This document shows, in pieces, positions 5,993 to 12,398 of a stretch of 17,329 nucleotides of DNA. The stretch's first letter is position 1; each line of letters begins with the position of its first letter. Origin of the DNA: Candidatus Falkowiibacteriota bacterium. Its GTDB lineage: Bacteria > Patescibacteriota > Patescibacteriia > Patescibacteriales > UBA12465. Below the pieces are notes generated by a model. It did not search any database. It was not told the DNA's origin and saw only the letters and a list, made by a program, of their open reading frames with translations. The position numbers and the translations under genes were made by a program. The stretch covers positions 3,553 through 20,881 of the forward strand of contig JAPLVX010000060.1 in NCBI GenBank assembly GCA_026396945.1, read 5' to 3'.

Positions 5993-7507
5993 ATGGAATA
6001 CTTAATTTATGCCGTTCTTTTAGTGGGTGGTTTTTTTATTGGCTGGTTATTTTATAAGAAAAGCACTGCTAATAAGGTCGGCAGTGCCGCCGCGCGAGCG
6101 GATAAGATTTTAAATGAAGCTAAGTTAAAAGAAAAAGAGCTCTTATTAAAAGCCCAGGATAAGGCTCTGAAAATTATTGATGAATCAAAACGCGAAGAAT
6201 CTAGCCGTCGCCAAGAAATCAGTAATTTGCAAAATCGACTAGAGCAAAGGGAGACGTCCTTCTCGCAAAAGCTTTTGGATCTTCAAGAAAAACAACAAAA
6301 GTTATATGACAAGGTTAATGAGGTTCAAGAAATAAAAGAGAAAATCCAAAAAATCAAAGAAGAGCAGATGGCCAAGCTAGAAAAAGTAGCCGGTTTAAAC
6401 CAGGATCAAGCTAAAGACATCTTGCTTAAAAACGTTGAAGAAAAAAGCACGGAAGACTTAATGGTCCGGGTTAAAAAAATGGAAAATGAAAGCTCGGAAA
6501 AATTAGAAGAGAAAGCCAAGGATATCATGGCCGTGGCCATGCAACGCTTAGCCTCAACCTATACGGCCGAACTAACGACCACGACGGTTGATCTGCCAAG
6601 CGATGAAATGAAGGGTCGCATTATCGGTCGTGAAGGTCGTAACATTAAAGCGATCGAACAAATGACCGGCGTGGAAATCATTGTCGATGACACGCCGAAC
6701 GCCATCACGATTTCCGGTTTCTCTTTAATCCGCCGGCATATCGCTAAAAAAACTTTAGATTATTTAATTAAGGACGGCCGCATTCATCCGACTAAAATTG
6801 AAGACGCCGTTGAAAATGCTAAAAAAGAATTAGCCTTGGATATTAAAAAAGCGGGCGAAGAAGCGATGTATGAATTAGGGATTACCGGCTTTGACCCCAA
6901 ACTAGTTTCCATTCTCGGTCGCCTTAAATATCGCACCAGTTACGGCCAAAATGCTTTAAAACATTCAATAGAAGTCGCTCATTTATCGGCTATGATCGCC
7001 GAAGAATTAAACGCCGATGTAACTCTGGCTAAAAAGGGTGGACTATTACATGACATCGGTAAAGCGGTTGATCATGAAGTTCAAGGTAATCATACCGAGA
7101 TTGGCCGCGATATTGCTAAAAAATTTAATTTACCGCCGGAAATCATTGCCCCGATTGAAACTCATCATGAAGATAATCCGGCCACTTTAATCTCCGTCAT
7201 CGTTAAAGTAGCTGATGCTATCTCCTCAGCTCGTCCTGGAGCCAGAAATGACAGCTACGAAAACTACCTCCAACGACTAGAAGAGCTGGAAAACATTGCC
7301 CTTTCCTTTGAAGGGATTGAAAAAGCCTATGCAATTCAGGCCGGACGTGAAGTCAGGATCTTTGTTAAGCCGGATGAGATCGATGACCTCAAGGCCTATA
7401 ATTTGGCTAGAGATATTGCAAAAAAGGTAGAATCTGAGTTAAAATATCCAGGGGAGATAAAAATCAATGTAATCAGAGAAATGAGAGTGCTGGAATACGC
7501 CCGCTAA
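5993..7507 (+). CDS. rny: Ribonuclease Y
   Basis: A membrane-anchored endoribonuclease that starts mRNA decay in many bacteria lacking RNase E. The 504-residue protein has the full family layout: an N-terminal membrane helix (about 4-20), a long charged coiled coil (about 35-190), a KH domain with GRIIGREGRNIKAIE (208-222), and a metal-dependent HD domain with KHSIEVAH (323-330), the HD pair at 353-354 in LLHDIGKAVDHE, HHED (391-394) and VADAISSARPGAR (406-418). It ends in the usual VIREMRVLEYAR-type tail. The ATG follows an AT-rich sequence without a Shine-Dalgarno site, and the probable promoter is about 220 bases upstream. Length and motifs are normal. HU follows about 80 bases downstream. 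Confidence 0.97.
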   Translation: MEYLIYAVLLVGGFFIGWLFYKKSTANKVGSAAARADKILNEAKLKEKELLLKAQDKALKIIDESKREESSRRQEISNLQNRLEQRETSFSQKLLDLQEKQQKLYDKVNEVQEIKEKIQKIKEEQMAKLEKVAGLNQDQAKDILLKNVEEKSTEDLMVRVKKMENESSEKLEEKAKDIMAVAMQRLASTYTAELTTTTVDLPSDEMKGRIIGREGRNIKAIEQMTGVEIIVDDTPNAITISGFSLIRRHIAKKTLDYLIKDGRIHPTKIEDAVENAKKELALDIKKAGEEAMYELGITGFDPKLVSILGRLKYRTSYGQNALKHSIEVAHLSAMIAEELNADVTLAKKGGLLHDIGKAVDHEVQGNHTEIGRDIAKKFNLPPEIIAPIETHHEDNPATLISVIVKVADAISSARPGARNDSYENYLQRLEELENIALSFEGIEKAYAIQAGREVRIFVKPDEIDDLKAYNLARDIAKKVESELKYPGEIKINVIREMRVLEYAR

Positions 7508-7525
7508 GCCTAGCCAAACAAAAAT

Positions 7526-7545
7526 TATAATATATAACTAGTTAT
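7526..7545 (+). promoter_or_regulatory. Possible HU promoter -10 with overlapping palindrome
   Basis: TATAAT at 7526-7531 is followed by the perfect 12-base palindrome ATAACTAGTTAT (7534-7545), which would cover the transcription start. No good -35 is visible, since that position lies at the end of rny. The palindrome could be an operator, but it is short and AT-rich. Confidence 0.35.
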
Positions 7546-7588
7546 TTAACTCACACCCCTGGTGCCGTTAAATTACTGGCGAAATAAT

Positions 7589-7876
7589 ATGAACAAAGCC
7601 CAACTAATTGAGAAGTTAAACCAAGAGGTTGAAGGCATTAACAAAAAGCAGGCGGAAAAAATGATTGATGTTCTAACTGACACAATCATTAGCGAATTAA
7701 AAAGTGATCGCGAAGTGACCATCACTGGCTTCGGGACTTTTTTATCGCGCATCCGTTATGCTCGCGGCGGTGTTAACCCGCAAAAACCGAACGAAAGAAT
7801 TACCATTCCGGCCGTTAAAGTAGCCAAGTTTAAAACTGGCTATAATCTTAAGTTGGCCCTCAAAGGAAAACGATAA
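7589..7876 (+). CDS. hup: HU/IHF-family DNA-binding protein
   Basis: A nucleoid-associated dimeric protein that bends DNA. The 95-residue form starting at the ATG 7589 (MNKAQLIEKLNQE) has the normal HU length. An in-frame GTG at 7562 would add nine unlikely residues. Visible features are the N-terminal two-helix body, VTITGFGTFLSRIR leading into the DNA-binding beta arm, an arm sequence with NPQKPNERITIPA in place of the usual NPRTGEEI-type, and the closing VAKFKTGYNLKLAL. The arm keeps the Asn-Pro tip that intercalates DNA. A terminator at 7899-7926 separates it from the tRNA genes. Confidence 0.95.
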   Translation: MNKAQLIEKLNQEVEGINKKQAEKMIDVLTDTIISELKSDREVTITGFGTFLSRIRYARGGVNPQKPNERITIPAVKVAKFKTGYNLKLALKGKR

Positions 7877-7898
7877 AACTAAAAATGTTAGTCCTCTT

Positions 7899-7930
7899 AA
7901 ATTACGAATTTTTTAATTCGGAATTTATTT
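7899..7930 (+). terminator. Terminator after HU
   Basis: A 12-bp stem with one mismatch (7899-7910 with 7915-7926) around a TTTT loop, followed by a T-rich tail. A second perfect 8-bp hairpin, GCGCTTAT (7941-7948) with ATAAGCGC (7958-7965), sits just before tRNA-Arg and may guide 5' processing. Confidence 0.6.
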
Positions 7931-7970
7931 TGTTAAATTAGCGCTTATACCAGAGTGATAAGCGCGTTTG

Positions 7971-8043
7971 GCGCTTGTAGCTCAAAGGATAGAGCACTTG
8001 GCTTCGGACCAAGGGGTTGCAGGTTCGAGTCCTGCCGGGCGCA
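7971..8043 (+). tRNA. tRNA-Arg (anticodon TCG)
   Basis: A complete cloverleaf: acceptor 7971-7977 with 8036-8042 (two G-T wobbles), D stem GCTC/GAGC, anticodon stem CTTGG (7997-8001) with CCAAG (8009-8013), anticodon TCG at 8004-8006, T arm GCAGG-TTCGAGT-CCTGC, discriminator A at 8043. The following bases are CCT, so the CCA end is not encoded and must be added by a nucleotidyltransferase. Confidence 0.95.
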
Positions 8044-8078
8044 CCTACGGATAGTGAAGCAATGGAGAATTTAATTAA

Positions 8079-8152
8079 GGCTGGGTAGCTCAGTTGGTTA
8101 GAGCGCGGCACTCATAACGCCGAGGTCGAGAGTTCAAGCCTCTCCCCAGCCA
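8079..8152 (+). tRNA. tRNA-Met (anticodon CAT), probably elongator
   Basis: A complete cloverleaf: acceptor GGCTGGG (8079-8085) with CCCAGCC (8145-8151), anticodon stem 8106-8110 with 8118-8122, anticodon CAT at 8113-8115, T arm GAGAG-TTCAAGC-CTCTC, discriminator A at 8152. A paired first acceptor base and the D-loop AGTTGGTTA fit an elongator rather than an initiator. An Ile-2 (CAU, lysidine) identity cannot be fully excluded. The last anticodon-stem pair is A31-C39, a mismatch. CCA is not encoded. Confidence 0.9.
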
Positions 8153-8172
8153 CCGGAAGCCGAAATGCGGTG

Positions 8173-8213
8173 TTTACAATTTTTTATATCTTGGTATAAT
8201 TGCTATATAGCAA
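8173..8213 (+). promoter_or_regulatory. Extended -10 promoter with palindromic operator candidate
   Basis: TTTACA (8173-8178), 16-bp spacer, TATAAT (8195-8200) preceded by TGG. The perfect 14-base palindrome TTGCTATATAGCAA (8200-8213) starts at the last base of the -10 and covers the predicted transcription start near 8207. The ATG of the next gene is at 8220, so the transcript is nearly leaderless. Placement is typical of a repressor site, and the encoded protein has a helix-turn-helix; autoregulation is inference. Confidence 0.55.
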
Positions 8214-8219
8214 ATATAT

Positions 8220-8903
8220 ATGGTATTAAAGCCAAAAAATAAAAAATTATATAACGATGCCAGAAGCTTGAGAAACCTGGGATTTAGCTATGGGGTCATA
8301 GCAAAAAGATGTCAAACATCAAAGAGCAATGTGAGTCTATGGTGTAGAGATATAAAACTAACATCCGAACAATACAAGAGGCTAATTGGAAATAAAATTG
8401 AAATTCTGAAGTTAGGCTCAAAAAAGATACACGAAAAACGCCAAAAAGAAATTAATGATGTTATAGAATATGCCAAGGAAGAAATAAACCCAAAAAAATT
8501 TAATGATTTTTCATTCTTGGTAGCCGGGGCCATGATATATTGGGGCGAGGGTTCAAAGTCGGTGGGGATTGCGATTACTAACGCTGACGAAAAAATTATT
8601 ATATTCATGCTAAAATGGTTTGAAAAATTCTTAAATATTAATATAAAAAAACAAATAAAAGCCCATCTGCATATCCACGATAAAAAGGAAGATTTTAGAA
8701 CAAAAAAGTATTGGTCAAAACTAACTGGTATCCCCTTGCAAAATTTCGGTAAAAGTTTTATTAAACCGCAAGGCACGGGTCATAGAACAAATGTTTTGCC
8801 CAATGGTATTATTAGAATAAGAATACAAGGAAATGGAATGGAAAATTTAAGGCACCGCGTAATGGCCTGGGTTGATGAAATTTACAAAATAATAACTAAA
8901 TAA
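8220..8903 (+). CDS. Helix-turn-helix protein with LAGLIDADG-like endonuclease region
   Basis: A 227-residue protein in two parts. Residues about 10-45 are a helix-turn-helix of resolvase/Hin type (YNDARSLRNLGFSYGVIAKR then TSKSNVSLWCRDI). Residues about 98-220 resemble a family seen scattered in CPR, archaeal and actinobacterial genomes, with AGAMIYWGEGSK (102-113), a T-N-A-D element (120-123), HLHIHDKKED (149-158) and YWSKLTGIP (164-172); I connect this with LAGLIDADG-type nucleases, from memory of the pattern. It sits between tRNA-Met and tRNA-Lys and its stop lies one base before tRNA-Lys. It uses many ATA and AGA codons, unlike neighbours that prefer ATT/ATC and CGN, which suggests transfer. 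Promoter at 8173-8200; no Shine-Dalgarno. The function is not proven. Confidence 0.7.
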   Translation: MVLKPKNKKLYNDARSLRNLGFSYGVIAKRCQTSKSNVSLWCRDIKLTSEQYKRLIGNKIEILKLGSKKIHEKRQKEINDVIEYAKEEINPKKFNDFSFLVAGAMIYWGEGSKSVGIAITNADEKIIIFMLKWFEKFLNINIKKQIKAHLHIHDKKEDFRTKKYWSKLTGIPLQNFGKSFIKPQGTGHRTNVLPNGIIRIRIQGNGMENLRHRVMAWVDEIYKIITK

Positions 8904-8904
8904 A

Positions 8905-8977
8905 GCCTCGTTAGCTCAGTTGGTAGAGCTGCTCCCTCTTAAGGAGATGGTCGCAGGTTCGAGTCCTGCACGGGGCA
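8905..8977 (+). tRNA. tRNA-Lys (anticodon CTT)
   Basis: A complete cloverleaf: acceptor GCCTCGT (8905-8911) with ACGGGGC (8970-8976), D stem GCTC/GAGC, anticodon stem 8931-8935 with 8943-8947 (outer pair G-A), anticodon CTT at 8938-8940, T arm GCAGG-TTCGAGT-CCTGC, discriminator A at 8977. CCA is not encoded (CTC follows). The gene begins one base after the stop codon of the preceding protein gene, so it is probably transcribed together with it. Confidence 0.93.
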
Positions 8978-8982
8978 CTCTT

Positions 8983-9003
8983 AATCCCGAGATTCGGGAT
9001 TTT
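8983..9003 (+). terminator. Terminator after tRNA-Lys
   Basis: AATCCCGA (8983-8990) pairs with TCGGGATT (8994-9001) across a 3-base loop, followed by T-rich sequence. It ends the unit containing the tRNA genes. Confidence 0.6.
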
Positions 9004-9078
9004 AAATTTTAAACCGACTAATTATAGTGGACAATGAACGTCTGCTTATATCTATTAATTAAAAACTAAAATATTATT

Positions 9079-9657
9079 ATGGAAATTTTCATCTTCTTTG
9101 GTCCGCCTGGAGCCGGCAAAGGCACCCAAGCTAAAAAGTTCGCCCTTAAATATGGCTTCAAACATATTTCGACCGGTGAACTTTTGCGTCAAGAAATTAT
9201 TGCTGGCACCGACTTGGGCCAAACCGCTAAACAATTTATGGCCGACGGCAATTTAGTCCCCGACGAACTAGTAATTGCCATTATCGACGAACAACTAAAG
9301 GAGCAAGCTAAGTGGCCCGGTTTTGTTTTCGATGGCTTCCCACGCACTCACAAGCAAGCTGATTCCTTAGACGAAATTGCTACTCAGAACGGACAGACAA
9401 TCAAAAAAGTAATCTATATGGAAGCTGATGAGAGCGGATTGATTGAGCGCCTGCTCAAACGGGAAAAAATTGAAGGGCGGCTTGATGATACCGAAGCGAC
9501 CATCAAAAATCGTTTTAATATCTATCACCAACAAACCGAACCGGTCTTGGACCATTATCGTCGACAAGGAAAATTTGTCGCCATTGATGCGACTGGTTCA
9601 GTTGAAGAGGTCGAGGCGAGAATTGAGGCTGAGTATGAAAAAGTGATTAAAGATTAG
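9079..9657 (+). CDS. adk: Adenylate kinase
   Basis: Converts ATP and AMP to two ADP in the cytoplasm. The 192 residues carry the P-loop GPPGAGKGT (8-16), the AMP-binding STGELLRQEI (31-40), DGFPRT (85-90) and LLKRE with a catalytic Arg (about 125-129). The LID is the short form (KREKIEGRLDDTEATIKNRF) without the zinc-binding cysteine loop found in many bacteria, hence about 25 residues shorter than the E. coli-type enzyme. The ATG follows AT-rich sequence with no Shine-Dalgarno site. No clear promoter was found in 9004-9078. It converges with the UMP kinase gene across a shared terminator. Confidence 0.96.
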   Translation: MEIFIFFGPPGAGKGTQAKKFALKYGFKHISTGELLRQEIIAGTDLGQTAKQFMADGNLVPDELVIAIIDEQLKEQAKWPGFVFDGFPRTHKQADSLDEIATQNGQTIKKVIYMEADESGLIERLLKREKIEGRLDDTEATIKNRFNIYHQQTEPVLDHYRRQGKFVAIDATGSVEEVEARIEAEYEKVIKD

Positions 9658-9712
9658 ACTTGCCTTAAGCTAAAACATTACTCAATCTAAATATCAACGA
9701 TTGGTCAAAACC

Positions 9713-9741
9713 AAAAAATCCCGGAAACTTCGGGATTTTTT
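9713..9741. terminator. Bidirectional terminator between adk and the UMP kinase gene
   Basis: AAAATCCCG (9715-9723) pairs with CGGGATTTT (9731-9739), flanked by an A6 run on the left and a T7 run on the right, so each strand gets a U-tract. It serves both converging genes. Confidence 0.8.
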
Positions 9742-9797
9742 AGATAAGCTAATTCAAATTTAAGATAAAAATCGTTTAAGCGACATCGACCGATCGT

Positions 9798-10475
9798 TCA
9801 GGCGATAATTGTCCCCACGAATCTCTTCGCTTCTAAACATTTCTGTAAATTATTTATTTTTTTTTTATTTAAAATAATCACTTTTAATTTTAGATCAGCC
9901 GCTAACCTAGAGGCAATGGGATCAAAGGGCGCATTTAGTCCCGGGCTCCAACGATTTCCAACAATTTTTCGAAAATCCGCCCACTTAATTTCTTTTATTA
10001 ATTTAGCGTCTTTGAACTTGCGCGGATCCTTGGTATAAACATAAGCAATATTGGATAAGTTCACCACTGTTTTAACTTTATATTCTCTGGCCAGCAAAAT
10101 CGCCACGTAATCAGTTGACCAGCCGGGTTTATAACCGGCGGCGATTACCACTGGTCGGCTGGCTTTTATTTTCTTAAGCGGGTTAGTAATTATTTCCGAA
10201 TGAGCGATATCTGCCAAAATAGTTCGGAGCAAATGTCCGTTCAAACGCGTCGCGTGGATTCCTAGCCAATCACCATCACTCGCGCTTAAATGGTAGACTT
10301 TAGTGGCAGCGCTCAGATAATTTCGACAGGTCATTCCCCCGCCGGTGATAATAAAAAACTTATGACCGGCTTTTACTTCTTTAAGAATTAATTGCCGGAA
10401 CTGTTTAAGAAACTTAGAATCAATCCCGCCGGGTGGCGCAATCAAGGAACCGCCCAAGGAGAGAATATAATGCAT
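9798..10475 (-). CDS. pyrH: Archaeal-type UMP kinase (amino acid kinase fold)
   Basis: Phosphorylates UMP to UDP. The 225-residue protein belongs to the amino acid kinase superfamily: LSLGGSLI (5-12), ITGGGMTCRNYL (43-54), GIHATRLN (72-79) as UMP kinases have, a GYKPGWSTD loop (114-122), NLSNIAYVYTKDPRKFKDAKL (139-159) for ATP binding, and APFDPIA (182-188). The SLGGS start and the short PGWSTD and PFDPIA elements match the archaeal-type subfamily (in my memory common in CPR) rather than the E. coli-type hexamer. The gene ends with TGA. Its ATG is 11 bases after the U-tract of the recA terminator, leaving no room for a separate promoter, so expression probably depends on readthrough from recA. 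Confidence 0.86.
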   Translation of the reverse strand: MHYILSLGGSLIAPPGGIDSKFLKQFRQLILKEVKAGHKFFIITGGGMTCRNYLSAATKVYHLSASDGDWLGIHATRLNGHLLRTILADIAHSEIITNPLKKIKASRPVVIAAGYKPGWSTDYVAILLAREYKVKTVVNLSNIAYVYTKDPRKFKDAKLIKEIKWADFRKIVGNRWSPGLNAPFDPIASRLAADLKLKVIILNKKKINNLQKCLEAKRFVGTIIA

Positions 10476-10486
10476 ATTATTTCAGA

Positions 10487-10513
10487 TAAAAAAGCGCCCA
10501 TGACTGGGACGCT
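10487..10513 (-). terminator. Terminator-like hairpin between recA and the UMP kinase gene
   Basis: On the minus strand AGCG-A-CCCA type arms (10505-10513 and 10493-10500) form an 8-bp stem with one bulged base and a 4-base loop, followed by a U-tract. It begins 9 bases past the recA stop and ends 11 bases before the next ATG, so it can act as a partial terminator within the operon. Confidence 0.7.
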
Positions 10514-10521
10514 CTTTTAGA

Positions 10522-11583
10522 TTAACCCTTTTTAGCTTCCTCAGCTTGTTTGACTTTCACGGCCGCTAAAATCGCTTTTCTAATTTCAGGAATTAATTTC
10601 TTATCATCTTTAATAAATTTCTTGGCATTTTCTCGACCGACTCCGAGTTTAAGTTCGCCATAAGTATAGCTATTACCATTTTTCTTAACTACACCCTGCT
10701 CAACGCCTAAATCCAAGATGTCACCGGCCACCGAAATCCCTTCATTATACATAATATCAAATTCGCAAGTACGGAAAGGTGCGGCTACTTTATTTTTTAC
10801 GATTTTTACTTTAACGCGATTACCAATAATGCTTTCCCCTTGTTTAATCTGAGCCAAGCGTCTAATTTCTACTCGAACGGAACAATAAAATTTTAAAGCG
10901 TTGCCGCCGGTCGTTGTTTCCGGATTACCGAAGAAAACGCCAATCTTATGTCGAATCTGATTAATGAAAATAACCACAGTTTTTGTCTTACCAATAATCG
11001 CCGTTAATTTTCGGAGGGCCTGACTCATTAAACGCGCCTGTAAACCCATATGTTGATCACCCATATCGCCTTCAATTTCTTTTTGTGGCACTAGGGCCGC
11101 CACGGAATCCACCACGATTACATCAACGGCATTTGAACGGACTAAGGTTTCTACTATTTCTAAGGCTTGCTCGCCACTATCTGGTTGTGGCAAGAGCATG
11201 TCTTTAATATTGACTCCAATCTTAGCGGCATAATCGGGATCAAGCGCGTGTTCCGCGTCAACGAAAGCGGCAATCCCGCCCAATTTTTGCACTTCGGCTA
11301 CGATATGCTGAGCTAAAGTAGTTTTACCCGATGACTCCGGGCCATAAATTTCGATAATTCGACCGCGCGGTACTCCACCGATACCAAAGGCTAAATCAAG
11401 CGATAAACAACCGGTCGAAATAGCATCGACGTTAGTTTTCCCGATTTCACCTAATTTCATAATCGCCCCCTCGCCAAAACGAGTTCTGATTTGTTCGACA
11501 GCGCTCATGGCAGCCTCTAATTTATGATCCTTGTCGCTAGTTTTTTCGGCCACGGTCGGCGCGGCTTTTTTTTCTTTAGGCAT
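10522..11583 (-). CDS. recA: Recombinase A
   Basis: A DNA-dependent ATPase for strand exchange and repair. 353 residues with Walker [10 protein letters not shown] (81-89), EHALDPDYA (111-119), Walker B region [10 protein letters not shown] (155-164), loop L1 ([19 protein letters not shown]) and loop L2 with [22 protein letters not shown] (206-227). The L2 line has His-Lys and Phe-Phe where most bacterial RecA proteins have Met-Lys and Met-Phe. The C-terminus is short and mixed-charge rather than the long acidic tail of E. coli. I chose the ATG at 11583 ([10 protein letters not shown]); an in-frame TTG at 11613 would add ten unlikely residues. No SOS (LexA-type) box is seen upstream. A weak promoter may lie near 11691. 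Confidence 0.97.
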   Translation of the reverse strand: MPKEKKAAPTVAEKTSDKDHKLEAAMSAVEQIRTRFGEGAIMKLGEIGKTNVDAISTGCLSLDLAFGIGGVPRGRIIEIYGPESSGKTTLAQHIVAEVQKLGGIAAFVDAEHALDPDYAAKIGVNIKDMLLPQPDSGEQALEIVETLVRSNAVDVIVVDSVAALVPQKEIEGDMGDQHMGLQARLMSQALRKLTAIIGKTKTVVIFINQIRHKIGVFFGNPETTTGGNALKFYCSVRVEIRRLAQIKQGESIIGNRVKVKIVKNKVAAPFRTCEFDIMYNEGISVAGDILDLGVEQGVVKKNGNSYTYGELKLGVGRENAKKFIKDDKKLIPEIRKAILAAVKVKQAEEAKKG

Positions 11584-11690
11584 ATTTTTACTGAGGCGGA
11601 AAATAGACTCCAAGAGCCAGATTACGCCGTTTAAATTAATAGGTTAATGGTAGCAAGAGACGACACAAGAAAACGGAAATAAAAAATAAA

Positions 11691-11696
11691 ATTATA
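11691..11696 (-). promoter_or_regulatory. recA: Possible recA promoter -10
   Basis: TATAAT on the minus strand just upstream of the end of the neighbouring gene; the best -35 is a poor TGGATT 16 bp away. It would give a recA leader of about 100 bases. The alternative is transcription through from the operon upstream. Confidence 0.35.
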
Positions 11697-11706
11697 ATAA
11701 AATAGC

Positions 11707-12378
11707 TTATTTAATCCAGGGTAAATTTATTTGATAGACTTTTCCGCCCTTGGTCTGCCAGCCAAGAGCATGACCGGTGGCAGTTTTATTATAGAAAAAA
11801 CCATAATCCGCCATTAAATTAGTTGAGTCTTCGGTATATTTTTTAAAAGTATTGGAAATTTTGGCCGGTAAGGCTTCTTGGCGCCAATTAGGATCCTTCA
11901 AATTATTAGTCGCCTCTTCTAATGATTTCATTTCTTTAGAAAAATCGAATTTACTATTACTAGTAGCCGAATTTTCGCCTGCCCCCGCGCCAGTATTCTT
12001 TTGTTGGGCTGGGTCAGGATTAGACTGATTGGAATCGGCTTGATTGGAGTCAGCCGGTGTGGACGCCTCGCCTTCTTGACCGGCAAAATCACCATAAGCG
12101 ATAACCGAAGCCGAATCGGAACTAGTATTCGCGGTCGTGCTGGAAGCGTTCGAATTCGTTCCTGAAGCCAATTCATTTCCTTTGATAAATATTGACTGGG
12201 GATCTTCCAGAAATTTCACTACCTTCTTGCCGACATCTAACACCTGAGCGAAAAAATAATAATTATCCGGGTTATTTTCGGCGTTAACATTTTTATCAGT
12301 AAAAGAAACCAGGGAAAAAATAGTTAGACCTAAAATCGCCAAAACTGTTAGGAAATTACTTAAAAAACGCCAACCCAT
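11707..12378 (-). CDS. Membrane-anchored low-complexity hypothetical protein
   Basis: No family recognised. The 223 residues begin with a single hydrophobic helix (about 8-26, LTVLAILGLTIFSLVSF) which acts as an uncleaved anchor or signal. Then comes a short ordered segment with NYYFFAQVLDVGKKVVKFL, a long Ser/Asn/Ala/Gln/Gly-rich disordered linker (about 68-140), and a C-terminal piece of about 75 residues with amphipathic helices ending in GGKVYQINLPWIK. The layout suggests an extracytoplasmic protein whose end domain is held away from the membrane. I chose the ATG at 12378; an earlier TTG adds three residues. It follows the EndoQ-like gene after 20 bases and is probably in that operon, with recA downstream. 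Confidence 0.75.
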   Translation of the reverse strand: MGWRFLSNFLTVLAILGLTIFSLVSFTDKNVNAENNPDNYYFFAQVLDVGKKVVKFLEDPQSIFIKGNELASGTNSNASSTTANTSSDSASVIAYGDFAGQEGEASTPADSNQADSNQSNPDPAQQKNTGAGAGENSATSNSKFDFSKEMKSLEEATNNLKDPNWRQEALPAKISNTFKKYTEDSTNLMADYGFFYNKTATGHALGWQTKGGKVYQINLPWIK

Positions 12379-12398
12379 ATGATTCAAATATTAAAAAT

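Noticed and set aside
8312-8776. 154-codon ORF on the minus strand
   Set aside because: Entirely antisense to the HTH/LAGLIDADG-like gene; its Ile/Phe/Ser-rich translation is what AT-rich antisense yields, and no promoter or start signal supports it.
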